Origin: Kumtagia ephedrae
GTDB taxonomy: Bacteria > Pseudomonadota > Alphaproteobacteria > Rhizobiales > Rhizobiaceae
Length of the DNA stretch: 64,000 nt
Reading direction: 5' to 3'
Assembly: GCF_003012745.1 (NCBI RefSeq)
Contig: NZ_PXYK01000014.1
Span: 97,952-161,951 of the forward strand
Position numbers and translations under genes: made by a program
Notes under the pieces: model-generated
The model's database searches: none
What the model was told of the DNA's origin: nothing
What the model saw: the letters and a program-made list of their open reading frames with translations, nothing else
Shown: positions 53,387 to 63,979 of the stretch, one piece after another
How the letters are laid out: each line of letters opens with the position of its first letter
How positions within the stretch are numbered: position 1 is the stretch's first letter

Positions 53387-54703
53387 CTACCAGCGTCTTT
53401 CGAATCGCCGGCGCAGCACGATTGCGGTGATGTTCATCGCCATGAGGAACACCAGCAGGATGATGATGGCGCCGGACATGCGCTCGACGAAGGCGCGCTC
53501 GGCCTCGTTCGCCCACATGTAGATCTGCACCGGCAGCGCCGTCGCCGGATCGAGCGGCGTCTTCGGATAGTCGGCTACGAAGGCCACCATGCCGATCAGC
53601 AGCAGCGGCGCGGTCTCGCCGAGCGCGCGGGCGAGCCCGATGATCGTGCCCGTCAGGATGCCGGGCGTGGCCAGCGGCAGCACGTGCTGGAACACGGTCT
53701 GCGTCTTGGAGGCGCCGAGCCCGAGCGCGGCCGAGCGGATCGACGGCGGCACCGCGGCCAGCGCGGCGCGCGTCGCGATGATGATGGTGGGCAGCGTCAT
53801 CAGCGTCAGCACCAGGCCGCCGACCAGGGCCGCCGAGCGCGGCAGGCCGAGGAAGTTGATGAAGACGGCGAGGCCGAGCAGGCCGAACACGATCGACGGG
53901 ACGGCGGCCAGGTTGTTGATGTTGACCTCGATGATGTCGGTGAGCCGCGTCTTCTTGGCGAATTCCTCGAGGTAGATCGAGGCGGCGACGCCGATCGGCA
54001 GCGCCAGCAGCAGCACGATCGCCATCATGTAGAGCGAGCCGATGATCGCGACGCCCATGCCGGAGGTCTCGGGCCGGCTCGAGGCGCCGTAGGTGAACAG
54101 GCCGGTGTTGAACTTGCCGGCCATCGCCCCTTCGGCGCGCAGCTGGTCCATCCAGCCGATCTGCCGGTCGGAGACCTTGCGGTTGCCCTCGGCGACTTCG
54201 AGGTCGATCTGGCCCTTGAAGGCGGAGTCGAGATTGGCGCCGGCGAGCACCCAGACGTCGCGCGTCGTGCCGATGAGGGACGGATCGGCGACGACCATGT
54301 CGCGAAGCTGCGTGCGCACGCCGTCGGAAACGAACCCCCGCAAGGCCGCGATCTGCGGCTTGTCGTCGAGTGCGATTCCCAGCTTCTGGGCCAGCGCGTC
54401 GCGGGCAAGCTGCGGATAGTTGGCCTTCACCAGCACGCTCGGGTCGGTGTCGCGCCTGTCCTGCGGGTCGATGACCTGCGCGTCGAAGGTGATCGGCAGC
54501 AGGATCGAGGTCTGGAGGAAGGAGGTGTAGCCCTTGCCGATGATCGAGGCGAGCATCACCACCAGGAAGATCAGGCCGACCGAGATCGCCGCCAGGCCGT
54601 ACCAGCGGAAGCGCCGCTCGGCGGCATAGCGCCGCCTGAGCCCGATGTCGCGGCGCGGCGGCGCCGAGGCGATGGGGAGGCTGCCGATCGCTGCGTCGGT
54701 CAT
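53387..54703 (-). CDS. pstA: Phosphate ABC transporter permease PstA (long form)
   Basis: A 438-aa permease. After one N-terminal helix there is a large periplasmic insert of about 170 residues (to KFNTGLFTYGASSRPE), then the usual membrane domain with about five helices and the EAA-type loop AALGLGASKTQTVFQHVLPLATPGI. The periplasmic insert is absent in E. coli PstA (about 300 aa) but normal for alphaproteobacteria. The start overlaps the pstC stop (ATGA). Confidence 0.95.
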   Translation of the reverse strand: MTDAAIGSLPIASAPPRRDIGLRRRYAAERRFRWYGLAAISVGLIFLVVMLASIIGKGYTSFLQTSILLPITFDAQVIDPQDRRDTDPSVLVKANYPQLARDALAQKLGIALDDKPQIAALRGFVSDGVRTQLRDMVVADPSLIGTTRDVWVLAGANLDSAFKGQIDLEVAEGNRKVSDRQIGWMDQLRAEGAMAGKFNTGLFTYGASSRPETSGMGVAIIGSLYMMAIVLLLALPIGVAASIYLEEFAKKTRLTDIIEVNINNLAAVPSIVFGLLGLAVFINFLGLPRSAALVGGLVLTLMTLPTIIIATRAALAAVPPSIRSAALGLGASKTQTVFQHVLPLATPGILTGTIIGLARALGETAPLLLIGMVAFVADYPKTPLDPATALPVQIYMWANEAERAFVERMSGAIIILLVFLMAMNITAIVLRRRFERRW

Positions 54704-56166
54704 TCGTACTGCTCCCGGTATTTGCGCACGATGTAGAGCGCGACGATGTTCATGACGAGCGTGACGGCGAACAGCGTGATGCCGAGCGCGAAGGCGACCA
54801 GCGTCTGCGGCGAGTTGAATTCGAGGTCGCCGGTGAGCTGGTTGACGATCTTGACCGTGATCGTCGTCATCGCCTCGAACGGATTGAGGGTCAGGTTGGC
54901 GGCAACGCCCGCCGCCAGCACCACGATCATCGTCTCGCCGATGGCGCGCGAGGCGGTGAGCAGGATGGCGCCGACGATGCCGGGCAGCGCCGCCGGCAGG
55001 ATGACCCGCTTGATCGTCTCGGAGCGCGTCGCGCCGAGCCCGAGCGAGCCGTCGCGCATGGCGCGCGGCACCGCGGTGATGATGTCGTCGGAGAGCGACG
55101 ACACGACCGGGATCAACATGATGCCCATAACGAAGCCGGCGGTGAAGATCGACTGCGCCTGGATGAAGGGCGAGCCGCCGGCGAGTGCCGCGCTGAGGTC
55201 GCGCAGGAATGGCCCGAGCGTCACCAGCGCGAAGATGCCGTAGACGATGGTCGGGATGCCGGCGAGCAGTTCGAGCGCCGGCTTGACCACGGAACGCACG
55301 CTGCGCGAGGCGTATTCGGCCATGTAGACGGCCGACATCAGGCCGACCGGAACGGCGACCAGCAGCGCCACGAGCGCGATGTAGAGCGTGCCGGCGAGCA
55401 GCGGGATCAGGCCGAACTGGCCGGCCGAGTCGGTGGCGCCGGCGGCAGCGAAGCGCGGGTCCCACACCGTGCCGAAGAAGAAGCCTGCGGGCGGCACGAC
55501 GGAGAAGAAATGGAAGGTCTCGAACAACATCGACAGCACGATGCCGACGGTGGTCAGGATGGCGATCATCGACGAGCCGAGCAGGCCCCACAGCACGACG
55601 CGCTCGACATTGTTGCGCGCCCTGGCCCGCGGCTGGATCGAGCGGATGCCGAGGGCGGCGCCGCCGAGCGCCAGCGCCAACGCCAGGACGCCGCCGGTCA
55701 GCCGCAGCGTGTCGCTGGTGCTGTTCGCCTCGGTGGCGATCGGGATCATGTAGTCCTGCGTGTCGGGTGCGAGCGCCGCGCCCTTGGCGGCGAGCGCCGG
55801 CTGCAGTTCGGCAAAGGTCGCAGGCAGGTTGTCGAGCGCCTGGGCGTCGAGTCGACGCAATGCGTTGGCGAGGCTCTTGACCATGCCCAGCGCCAGCGAG
55901 CGGCTGGCGATCGGGCTGTCGGCGGTCTGTTCGGGCAGCTGCGCTTCGACGTGGCGCTCCATATAGAGCGAGGAGCCGACGCTCCACACGATGATCAGCA
56001 GCAGCGCCGGCAGGGCGGCGAGCATGAATGCCCACCAGCCGTGATAGTGCGGCCGGGAATGCTGCTTCTGGGCCCCGCCGGTCTGCGCGGCGGCGCGCCC
56101 TCGGCCGATGATGTAGGCGGCCACGCCGATCGCAAGGACGATGGCGAGAAAATAGATCATCGGCAT
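54700..56166 (-). CDS. pstC: Phosphate ABC transporter permease PstC (long form)
   Basis: A 488-aa permease with extra N-terminal helices and a periplasmic loop before the common part. The transport domain shows VYMAEYASRSVRSVVKPALELLAGIPTIVYG, where ELLAGIPTIVYG is the PstC hallmark, and the EAA loop DGSLGLGATRSETIKRVILPAALPGIV. The ATG at 56166 is used; one at 56160 is also possible. It pairs with PstA. Length is typical for rhizobial PstC. Confidence 0.95.
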   Translation of the reverse strand: MPMIYFLAIVLAIGVAAYIIGRGRAAAQTGGAQKQHSRPHYHGWWAFMLAALPALLLIIVWSVGSSLYMERHVEAQLPEQTADSPIASRSLALGMVKSLANALRRLDAQALDNLPATFAELQPALAAKGAALAPDTQDYMIPIATEANSTSDTLRLTGGVLALALALGGAALGIRSIQPRARARNNVERVVLWGLLGSSMIAILTTVGIVLSMLFETFHFFSVVPPAGFFFGTVWDPRFAAAGATDSAGQFGLIPLLAGTLYIALVALLVAVPVGLMSAVYMAEYASRSVRSVVKPALELLAGIPTIVYGIFALVTLGPFLRDLSAALAGGSPFIQAQSIFTAGFVMGIMLIPVVSSLSDDIITAVPRAMRDGSLGLGATRSETIKRVILPAALPGIVGAILLTASRAIGETMIVVLAAGVAANLTLNPFEAMTTITVKIVNQLTGDLEFNSPQTLVAFALGITLFAVTLVMNIVALYIVRKYREQYE

Positions 56167-56248
56167 CAGCGGAAACCCCGGGCGCTTACGATCTCGAACC
56201 TGAAAAAGAGTGTCGCCGCGCGGTCGGGCCGCGCGGCGACATCGGATA

Positions 56249-57274
56249 TTACATGGACTTGCCGGCGGTGAAGGCGTCGCGCTGTTCCTGGCGCTCGCCG
56301 TCCGGAGCGGCGACGAGGCCGTATTCGGCGAGAGGGCCTTCCGGGCCGACCATCTGGTCGTCGAGGAAGAACTCGACATATTCCTTCAGGCCCGGCACGA
56401 CGCCGAGATGCGCCTTCTTCACATAGAAGAACAGCGGACGCGACACCGGATACTCGCCCGAGGCGATGGTTTCGGTCGAAGGCGTCACGCCGGAGACCGT
56501 CGCGACCTTCAGCTTGTCGGCGTTGTTCTCGTAGAAGGACAGGCCGAACACGCCGACGCCGGTCTTGTTCGAGTCGATGCGGGCGAGCGTCTCGGTGTAG
56601 TCGCCGTCGATATCGACCGCCTTGCCGTCCTTGCGGACCGCGACGCAGGCCTTGGTCACTTCCTTCTCGCCGACGCCGGCGGCCTTGACGGCCTCCTTGT
56701 CGCAGCCGGCCGCCATCAGCTTCTCCTCGAAGACTTCGCGGGTGCCGTGCTTCTCGCCGGGGATGTAGGCGGCGATGTCCCAGTCCGGCAGCGCCGGATT
56801 GACCTGGTTCCACTTGGTGTTCGGGTTGGCGACGAGCTTGCCGTCGACGACCAGCTGGGCGGCGAGCGCCTTGTAGAGGTCGGCCGGGGTCAGCGCCCAG
56901 TCCGGACCCTTGATGTCGGTGGCGAAGACGATGCCGTCATAGCCGATCTTGACTTCCTGGACTTCCTTGACGCCGGCGTCGACGCAGGACTTCAGCTCGT
57001 CCTCCTTCATCTTGCGCGAGGAGTTGGCGATATCGATGGTGTTCTCGCCGACGCCCTTGCAGAATTCCTTGATGCCGGCGCCCGAGCCGCCGGACTCGAC
57101 GACGGGGGTCTTGAACTCGGTGAAGGTCTCGCCGAAGGACTCGGCGACGATCTTGGCGTAGGGCAGAACGGTCGACGAACCGGCGATCTGGACCTGGTCG
57201 CGGGCGGCGGCGTAACCGGCCGAGGCGGCAAGCGCCAGGACCGCAGCCGACGCTGTGAGGATAGCTTTCTTCAT
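56249..57274 (-). CDS. pstS: Phosphate-binding protein PstS
   Basis: A 341-aa periplasmic binding protein with a signal peptide (AVLALAASAGYAAA). The mature start RDQVQIAGSSTVLPYAKIVAE has the phosphate-binding SSTVLP segment; SGGSGAGIKEFCKG and the SRKMKEDEL block complete the site. It is the first gene of pstSCAB-phoU-phoB and is preceded by a Pho box. Longer PstS of this PhoX type is usual in rhizobia. Confidence 0.96.
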   Translation of the reverse strand: MKKAILTASAAVLALAASAGYAAARDQVQIAGSSTVLPYAKIVAESFGETFTEFKTPVVESGGSGAGIKEFCKGVGENTIDIANSSRKMKEDELKSCVDAGVKEVQEVKIGYDGIVFATDIKGPDWALTPADLYKALAAQLVVDGKLVANPNTKWNQVNPALPDWDIAAYIPGEKHGTREVFEEKLMAAGCDKEAVKAAGVGEKEVTKACVAVRKDGKAVDIDGDYTETLARIDSNKTGVGVFGLSFYENNADKLKVATVSGVTPSTETIASGEYPVSRPLFFYVKKAHLGVVPGLKEYVEFFLDDQMVGPEGPLAEYGLVAAPDGERQEQRDAFTAGKSM

Positions 57275-57348
57275 TGGGCCTGCTCCTGTCGAAAATTCGC
57301 TAAGACGCCTTGTTCAGCAGCGTCGTGGAGAGGCCATAACGAGCCTAT

Positions 57349-57366
57349 GTAACAGTTGGATGACAG
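57349..57366 (-). promoter_or_regulatory. Pho box upstream of pstS
   Basis: On the minus strand the sequence reads CTGTCAT-CCAA-CTGTTAC, two 7-bp half-sites 11 bp apart. This matches the PhoB site CTGTCAT-N4-CTGTCAT with two changes in the second half. It is 75 bp upstream of the pstS start, so phosphate starvation should induce the operon. Confidence 0.85.
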
Positions 57367-57487
57367 TTTCATGTCGAAAGCATAACCCCTGCCGGGCGAC
57401 GGCGTTCCGCCCTTGCCGGCAGGCGGCGACAGGTTCATAGTTCATCCCGCGCATGCCGGTCGAAGCCTGGAAACGATCGAGGCTACC

Positions 57488-58303
57488 ATGGGCGAGCAGG
57501 ATCTGCAGGCCGTCAGGGACGCGGTCGCCAAGGCCAAGTCCGCGCTGGTCTTCGAGGACTGGAAGCCGGTCGTCCATGCCGTCAGCCGGCTGGCCATGCC
57601 GGACATGCTGAAGGCGCTGGCGGCGCTCAGCGAGAGCGATCGCGAGCTGCTGCTGCGCAACGCGCTGGCGATCTTCGGCAACACCATGTCCTTCCAGCGC
57701 ATCGAGTTTGCCGCCGGCGTCATCGACAACCGGGAGATCTACGATCTCGGCCTGCTGCCGGATCAGGTCAATGACGGCCGCGAGTTTCTCGGCTGCACCC
57801 GGCTGGACGATACCGGGGTGCAGAACGCCATAAACGACGCGATCAACAAGGCGCCGGCCGCGATACGCGGCGGTGAAAAGGGCACCGAATGGGCGGCGCT
57901 GGCGGGCGAGGCCAATTCCTGCTGCGGCGCCTATTTCGTCGCCTGGAAGCCGATCCTGGTGGACCAGCGGCGCGTTCCCGGCGCGTCGCTGAACTCCAAC
58001 CTCGCCGCCGCGGCGCACTATATGCTGTCGCGCTTCCACGTCTGCGCCGGCAAGGCGACCGTTTCGCAGATGCGCACCTTCATCGACGGCTACGATTCGA
58101 AGAAGCGCCTGGCGATCATGCGGGGCGACAAGGACCTGAAGTCGATGGCGCTCACCCAGAACCGCCCTTTTCCACCCGATTTCGCCATCAGGGCCTGGGC
58201 CTACAAGGGTGCCAGCGACGGCGAGGCGGACCGCCGGCGGTGCAACTCGAACACCGACACGCCCTACGTGTTCCCCGACATCAAGGGCGACGACCTGCCG
58301 TAG
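57488..58303 (+). CDS. Hypothetical 271-aa cytoplasmic protein
   Basis: I do not recognise this protein. It has no signal peptide or membrane segment. The N-terminal third (DAVAKAKSALVFEDWKPVVHAV) is helical; the middle contains GEANSCCGAYFVAWKPILV and HYMLSRFHVCAGKATVSQM; the C-terminal part is basic and ends TDTPYVFPDIKGDDLP. Five cysteines and several conserved-looking aromatic residues suggest an enzyme-like core. It is divergent from pstS and 185 bp from the Pho box region, but no regulatory link is shown. The ATG at 57488 is chosen because upstream sequence is not protein-like. Confidence 0.75.
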   Translation: MGEQDLQAVRDAVAKAKSALVFEDWKPVVHAVSRLAMPDMLKALAALSESDRELLLRNALAIFGNTMSFQRIEFAAGVIDNREIYDLGLLPDQVNDGREFLGCTRLDDTGVQNAINDAINKAPAAIRGGEKGTEWAALAGEANSCCGAYFVAWKPILVDQRRVPGASLNSNLAAAAHYMLSRFHVCAGKATVSQMRTFIDGYDSKKRLAIMRGDKDLKSMALTQNRPFPPDFAIRAWAYKGASDGEADRRRCNSNTDTPYVFPDIKGDDLP

Positions 58304-58317
58304 CCGTTCTGCGCCGG

Positions 58318-59172
58318 CTATGCTTTAGGCCGCGCCCCCAGTTCGCTGCGCCGCCAGGCGGCCGGCGCGATGCCGACCGAGCGCTTGAACTCGCGGCCGA
58401 AGTGATAGACGTCGCAGAAGCCGCATTGCTCGGCGATCTCGGCCAGGGGGGCGTCGCTTTCGACCAGCAGCGCCTGCGCGTGCATGAGCCGTTCCCGGAT
58501 GAGCCACTGGCGCGGGCCGGTGCGCAGGTGCTTCCTGAACAGCCGCCGCGTCTGCGAATGGCCGAGGCCGGTCACCGCCGACAGGTCGGACGCGCTCCAG
58601 GGTAGGCCGAGATCGGCGCGCATGGCGCCGAGCGCGGCCGCCAGCGGCGCCGGAACGTTCTGCGCGGCGGTGCCGGCGAGCGCATGGTCGACCATGGTCA
58701 GGAACTCTGCGACGAACTGGTTCAGCCGCAGGTCGAGGCGGGCATCGCGGCCGCGCATCGCCACGAACAGCCGGTCGAACCACGCTGCCGGATTGGCGCT
58801 TTCTGCAAAGGCGACGCGGGGCGGTCCGTCGCCGAACAGCTTTGCACGCAGCGCAGCCGGGTCGGGGCCGTCGAGCCGGAACCACAGCACGGTCCACGGG
58901 TCCGCCGGATCGGCCATATGCGCATGCGGCGCCTCGTTGGCGATCCAGGCGAGCTGACCCGGGCGCACCTCCAGGCGCTGCCCGAGCGTCTCCACCGTGC
59001 CGCCGCCGGACAGGCAGTAGATGACGTCCTGGCCGGGATGGACGGCGCGCGCGACCCGGTAGTCGGGCGCGGCCGCGACCTTGCCGGCGCGCAGCACGCT
59101 GAAGGCGGTGCGCGTCCAGCCGGGCTCCGGAACATAGTGCAGGCTTTCCAGGAAAGTGGTCTTTTCCAGCAT
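58318..59172 (-). CDS. AraC-family regulator with cupin-like sensor domain
   Basis: A 284-aa regulator. Residues about 20-140 form an AraC-type cupin pocket (VHPGQDVIYCLSGGGTVETLGQ). Residues about 185-280 hold the double helix-turn-helix, seen in GLGHSQTRRLFRKHLRTGPRQWLIRERL and IAEQCGFCDVYHFGREFKRSVGIAPAAW, of which the GFCDVYHFGREFKRSVG part is typical. It is divergent from the dioxygenase gene and probably activates that operon on binding the transported sugar-like ligand. Confidence 0.92.
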   Translation of the reverse strand: MLEKTTFLESLHYVPEPGWTRTAFSVLRAGKVAAAPDYRVARAVHPGQDVIYCLSGGGTVETLGQRLEVRPGQLAWIANEAPHAHMADPADPWTVLWFRLDGPDPAALRAKLFGDGPPRVAFAESANPAAWFDRLFVAMRGRDARLDLRLNQFVAEFLTMVDHALAGTAAQNVPAPLAAALGAMRADLGLPWSASDLSAVTGLGHSQTRRLFRKHLRTGPRQWLIRERLMHAQALLVESDAPLAEIAEQCGFCDVYHFGREFKRSVGIAPAAWRRSELGARPKA

Positions 59173-59359
59173 GCGCGTTTTATACAAAGACGCTGTCCCG
59201 TTTGTCCATTTCCCCATGCGCGGGCCGCGTCTAATGTCATCTTCGAGAGTTTGAGGACCTCGACGGTTCGGCGTCGAAATCCGGGAATTCCGGCGCCCGC
59301 GGCCATGGCTGGCGGGTGTCTTTCGGACCCAGCCGGACGTGCATGCCAGGGAGAGACCG

Positions 59360-60136
59360 ATGCTCGCGATGAGCAAGCAGGAAGCCGAGCTATACGCTCG
59401 CGACGGATACATCATTCGCAAGGGGCTGCTGTCCGCCGAGGAGGTGCAGATCTTCCGCGACCGGGCCCGCGCCCAGCTCGAGGCCGAGAGCAAGGCCGGC
59501 GCCGTGATGGCGAAGGGCGACAAGGAGGGCAAGACCACCCTCCTGAAGATGTGGAACACGGCGGAAGACGACCAGTACGGCTTTCTCGCCCGCGACGAGC
59601 GCATGGTCGACCTCGCCGAGGACGCCATCGGCAAGCCGATCTATCTCTACAGCCACAAGATGACCATGAAGCAGCCCAACGAGGGCGGCGCCTGGGAATG
59701 GCACCAGGACTTCGGCTACTGGTACAATTACGGCTGCCTGGCCCCCGAGATGATGAGCATCTACGTGGCGCTCGACAAGGCGACGAAGGAGAACGGCTGC
59801 CTGCAGGTGCTGAAGGGTACGCACAAGCTCGGCCGCCTTAACCACATCCGCGAGAACGACCAGACCAATGTCGAGCAGGAGCATCTGGAGGCCGCGCTGA
59901 AGCGCTTCGAGCATGTCTATGTGGAGATGGAGGCGGGCGACGTGCTGGTGTTCGACGGCAATTTGCTGCACCGCTCCGACGCCAACCGCTCCGACACATA
60001 TCGCTGGGGCTATATCTGCTCCTACAACGCCGTCGAGAACGCGCCGTTCAAGAAGGTGCGCGACTACGGCAACTACGACGAGATGAAGAAGGTGCCGGCG
60101 GGCACGTTCCTCATGGCCGCCGACAAGGCCGCCTGA
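59360..60136 (+). CDS. Phytanoyl-CoA dioxygenase (PhyH) family protein
   Basis: A 258-aa Fe(II)/2-oxoglutarate dioxygenase. Iron ligands are visible as H115-x-D117 in EWHQDFGYWYNYG and H204 in NLLHRSDANRSD, with arginines at 210 and 215 available for 2-oxoglutarate. It is not close to PhnY or ectoine hydroxylase in the parts I recognise, so substrate is unknown. It starts an operon with a ribose-type ABC transporter, which suggests that an imported polyol, sugar or derivative is hydroxylated or demethylated. ATG at 59369 is an alternative start. Confidence 0.9.
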   Translation: MLAMSKQEAELYARDGYIIRKGLLSAEEVQIFRDRARAQLEAESKAGAVMAKGDKEGKTTLLKMWNTAEDDQYGFLARDERMVDLAEDAIGKPIYLYSHKMTMKQPNEGGAWEWHQDFGYWYNYGCLAPEMMSIYVALDKATKENGCLQVLKGTHKLGRLNHIRENDQTNVEQEHLEAALKRFEHVYVEMEAGDVLVFDGNLLHRSDANRSDTYRWGYICSYNAVENAPFKKVRDYGNYDEMKKVPAGTFLMAADKAA

Positions 60137-60270
60137 AGACACGCGCGTAACCGGTCCGGCGGTGTTTCGGCCGGATCGCCAGGGAAGGATTTGGCGACGG
60201 CATCCTGGAGCCGCCGCCGCAAGGCACGGCGGCGCCGGCAGGTGTCCGCCGGACCCAACGGGAGGACGGA

Positions 60271-61293
60271 ATGGCCGATACGGTCGGGACCGGCGCGCGT
60301 GCGCCCGCCATGGACCGCTTTTCGATGTCGAGGCTTCTGCGCGCACGCGAGACGGGCGTGTTCGTCGCGCTGGTCGCGCTGTGCCTGTTCCTGGCCTTCG
60401 CCACGGACGGCTTCCTGACCTCGGTGAACCTGCTCAACATCGGCCGCCAGATCTCGCTGCTCGGCATCATGGCCGTCGGCATGACCTTCGTGCTCATCTC
60501 CGGCGAGGTGGACCTGTCCGTCGGGTCCACCTACGCCTTTTCCGGCCTGGCCGCCGGCATGCTGATCATCGCCGGCTGGCCGCTGGCGCCGGCGCTGATC
60601 GTCGGCCTGCTCACCGGCATGGCGATCGGCCTGATCAACGGCGTGCTGTCGACCTATGGCCGGCTGCCCTCGCTCATCGCCACGCTCGGCATGCTGTCGA
60701 TGGTGCGCGGCGCCGCGCTCATCCTGACCAACGGCCAGCCGGTCACCGTCAACGTGCGCAACGGCGCCGACGCGGGCGTGCTCGAGACCTTCGCCTTCAT
60801 GGGCCAGGGCTACCTGTTCGGGGTGATCCCGATGCAGCTCGTTTTCTTCATCATCGTGGCCGCGCTCGCCTGGGTTGTGCTGTCCTACACCAATTTCGGC
60901 TTCAAGGTGTTCGCCGTCGGCGGCAGCGCCAAGGCGGCGCGAGTGTCGGGCATTTCCGTCAACACGGTCAAGATCTGCGCCTTCGTGCTGATGGGCCTGC
61001 TCGCCGCCTTCGCCGGCATCCTCAGCCTCGCCTTCCTGCCGAGCGGCCAGGCCGGACGCACCGGCCTCGGGCTGGAGCTCGACGTGATCGCCGCCACCAT
61101 CGTCGGCGGCGCCTCGCTGTCGGGCGGCGAGGGCACCATCCTCGGCACCATCCTCGGCGTGCTCATTATCGGCGTCATGCGCAACGGCCTGGTGCTGATG
61201 GGGGTGTCGCCCTTCGTGCAGGAACTGATGATCGGCCTGGTCATCATCATCGCAGTCGGAATCGACAAGTGGACGATGCGCCGAAGGGCATGA
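60271..61293 (+). CDS. Ribose-type ABC transporter permease
   Basis: A 340-aa RbsC/XylH-like permease with about ten helices. The family block NLLNIGRQISLLGIMAVGMTFVLISGEVDLSVGS, of which GMTFVLISGEVDLSVGS is the hallmark, and ALGFNVYAVGG-like FGFKVFAVGGSAKAARVSGI are present. It imports a pentose, hexose or polyol with the neighbouring binding protein and ATPase. Directly downstream of the PhyH gene, likely the same transcript. Confidence 0.95.
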   Translation: MADTVGTGARAPAMDRFSMSRLLRARETGVFVALVALCLFLAFATDGFLTSVNLLNIGRQISLLGIMAVGMTFVLISGEVDLSVGSTYAFSGLAAGMLIIAGWPLAPALIVGLLTGMAIGLINGVLSTYGRLPSLIATLGMLSMVRGAALILTNGQPVTVNVRNGADAGVLETFAFMGQGYLFGVIPMQLVFFIIVAALAWVVLSYTNFGFKVFAVGGSAKAARVSGISVNTVKICAFVLMGLLAAFAGILSLAFLPSGQAGRTGLGLELDVIAATIVGGASLSGGEGTILGTILGVLIIGVMRNGLVLMGVSPFVQELMIGLVIIIAVGIDKWTMRRRA

Positions 61294-61327
61294 AGCCAGG
61301 GCGCAATCAAAAAAGGGAGGACTATCC

Positions 61328-62296
61328 ATGAAACTCAGACACGTCATCCTGGCAGCGGCGCTCGGCCTGCTGCCCCTGCAGGCGAGCGCCGAATCGAAAC
61401 TCGCCGACTTCCCGCTCGCCGAGCGCATCAAGGCCAAGGTCGATGCCGGCCAGCCGCTCGACATCTACGTCTCCTACCACGACGTCTCCAACGAGTTCGC
61501 GCCCTTCATGAAGGCCGGCGTGGCGCGCGCCGCCGCGGAGGAGAAGGTCAACGCCAGCTTCATCGGCCCGGTCGGCGCCGATGCCGACGGCCAGATCAGC
61601 GAGATCGAGACGCTGATGGGCAAGATGGACGGGCTCGCCATCTCCTCGGTCTCCACCGACGCGCTGGCGCCGCTGATCGACCGCGTGCTCGCCGCCGGCA
61701 TCCCGGTCGTCACCTTCAACACCGACAATCCGGATTCCAAGCGCCTCGCCTTCGCCGGCCAGGACCTGGTGCAGTCGGGCCGCGAGGCCGGCAAGCTGAT
61801 GGCCAAGGTGCTGGGCGGCAAGGGCAAGGTGATGATCACCACCATCGACGCCGCCGCGCAGTGGTCGATCGACCGCGAGACCGGCGCGCGCGAGGCGCTC
61901 AAGGCCGAGCCCGGCATCGAGGTGATCCAGACGCTCAACACCGGCACCGACCCGCAGAAGATCTATTCGGCGATCGAGAACGCCATGCTCGCCAATCCCG
62001 ACCTGACCGGCGTGCTGTCGCTGGAATGCTGCTCGACGCCGGCCGCCGGCACCTGGGTCGAGCGCAACAAGGCCGCCGACAAGGTCAAGGTGGTCGGCTT
62101 CGACCTGCTCGACCAGACCGTCGGCCTCGTCGAGAGCGGCGACATCCAGGCGACCATCGACCAGGCGCCGGAAAAGCAGGGTTTCGCCGCCGTCGACCTG
62201 CTGGCAAAATTCGTCAAGGGCGAGCCGATCGCCGACGTCGACACTGGCGTCGGCATCTACACCAAGGAGAACATCGCGGAGGTGGCGAAGAAGTAG
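61328..62296 (+). CDS. Sugar ABC transporter substrate-binding protein
   Basis: A 322-aa periplasmic binding protein of the RbsB type with a signal peptide (LAAALGLLPLQASA). The two-lobe fold is seen from LDIYVSYHDVSNEF and through PVVTFNTDNPDSKRLAFAGQDLVQSGREAG to GFDLLDQTVGLVESGDIQATIDQAPEKQGF, whose FDLLDQTVGLVESGDIQATIDQ end is typical. The ligand is unknown. It should deliver it to the permease. Ribosome site AAAAGGGAGG precedes the ATG. Confidence 0.94.
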   Translation: MKLRHVILAAALGLLPLQASAESKLADFPLAERIKAKVDAGQPLDIYVSYHDVSNEFAPFMKAGVARAAAEEKVNASFIGPVGADADGQISEIETLMGKMDGLAISSVSTDALAPLIDRVLAAGIPVVTFNTDNPDSKRLAFAGQDLVQSGREAGKLMAKVLGGKGKVMITTIDAAAQWSIDRETGAREALKAEPGIEVIQTLNTGTDPQKIYSAIENAMLANPDLTGVLSLECCSTPAAGTWVERNKAADKVKVVGFDLLDQTVGLVESGDIQATIDQAPEKQGFAAVDLLAKFVKGEPIADVDTGVGIYTKENIAEVAKK

Positions 62297-62306
62297 CGCC
62301 GGCCTT

Positions 62307-62442
62307 GCGCCCCCTCCACCGCCTCCGGCGGTCCCCCTCCCCCGTAAACGGGGGAGGATCAATGTCGCGGCCGGCCGCGATGCTGGATCCTCCCCTGCGG
62401 AGCGGGGGAGGGGGACCACGCGAAGCGTGGTGGAGGGGGCGC
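62307..62442. repeat. GC-rich inverted repeat, type C
   Basis: Arms 62307-62360 and 62386-62442 are imperfect reverse complements: the outer GCGCCCCCTCCACC and inner TCCCCCTCCCCCG blocks pair, while the sub-hairpins between them (GCCTCCGGC against ACGCTTCGCGT) differ in sequence but fold equally. It fills the gap between the binding-protein and ATPase genes. The last bases of the window (ACGCCCCCTC) may open another copy. Confidence 0.85.
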
Positions 62443-62461
62443 CGAAACATGTGATCACGCC

Positions 62462-63979
<1,518 letters not shown>

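Noticed and set aside
52118..54736. An 872-aa open frame on the plus strand
   Set aside because: Antisense to phoU, pstB and pstA, which are fully supported by motifs and gene order.
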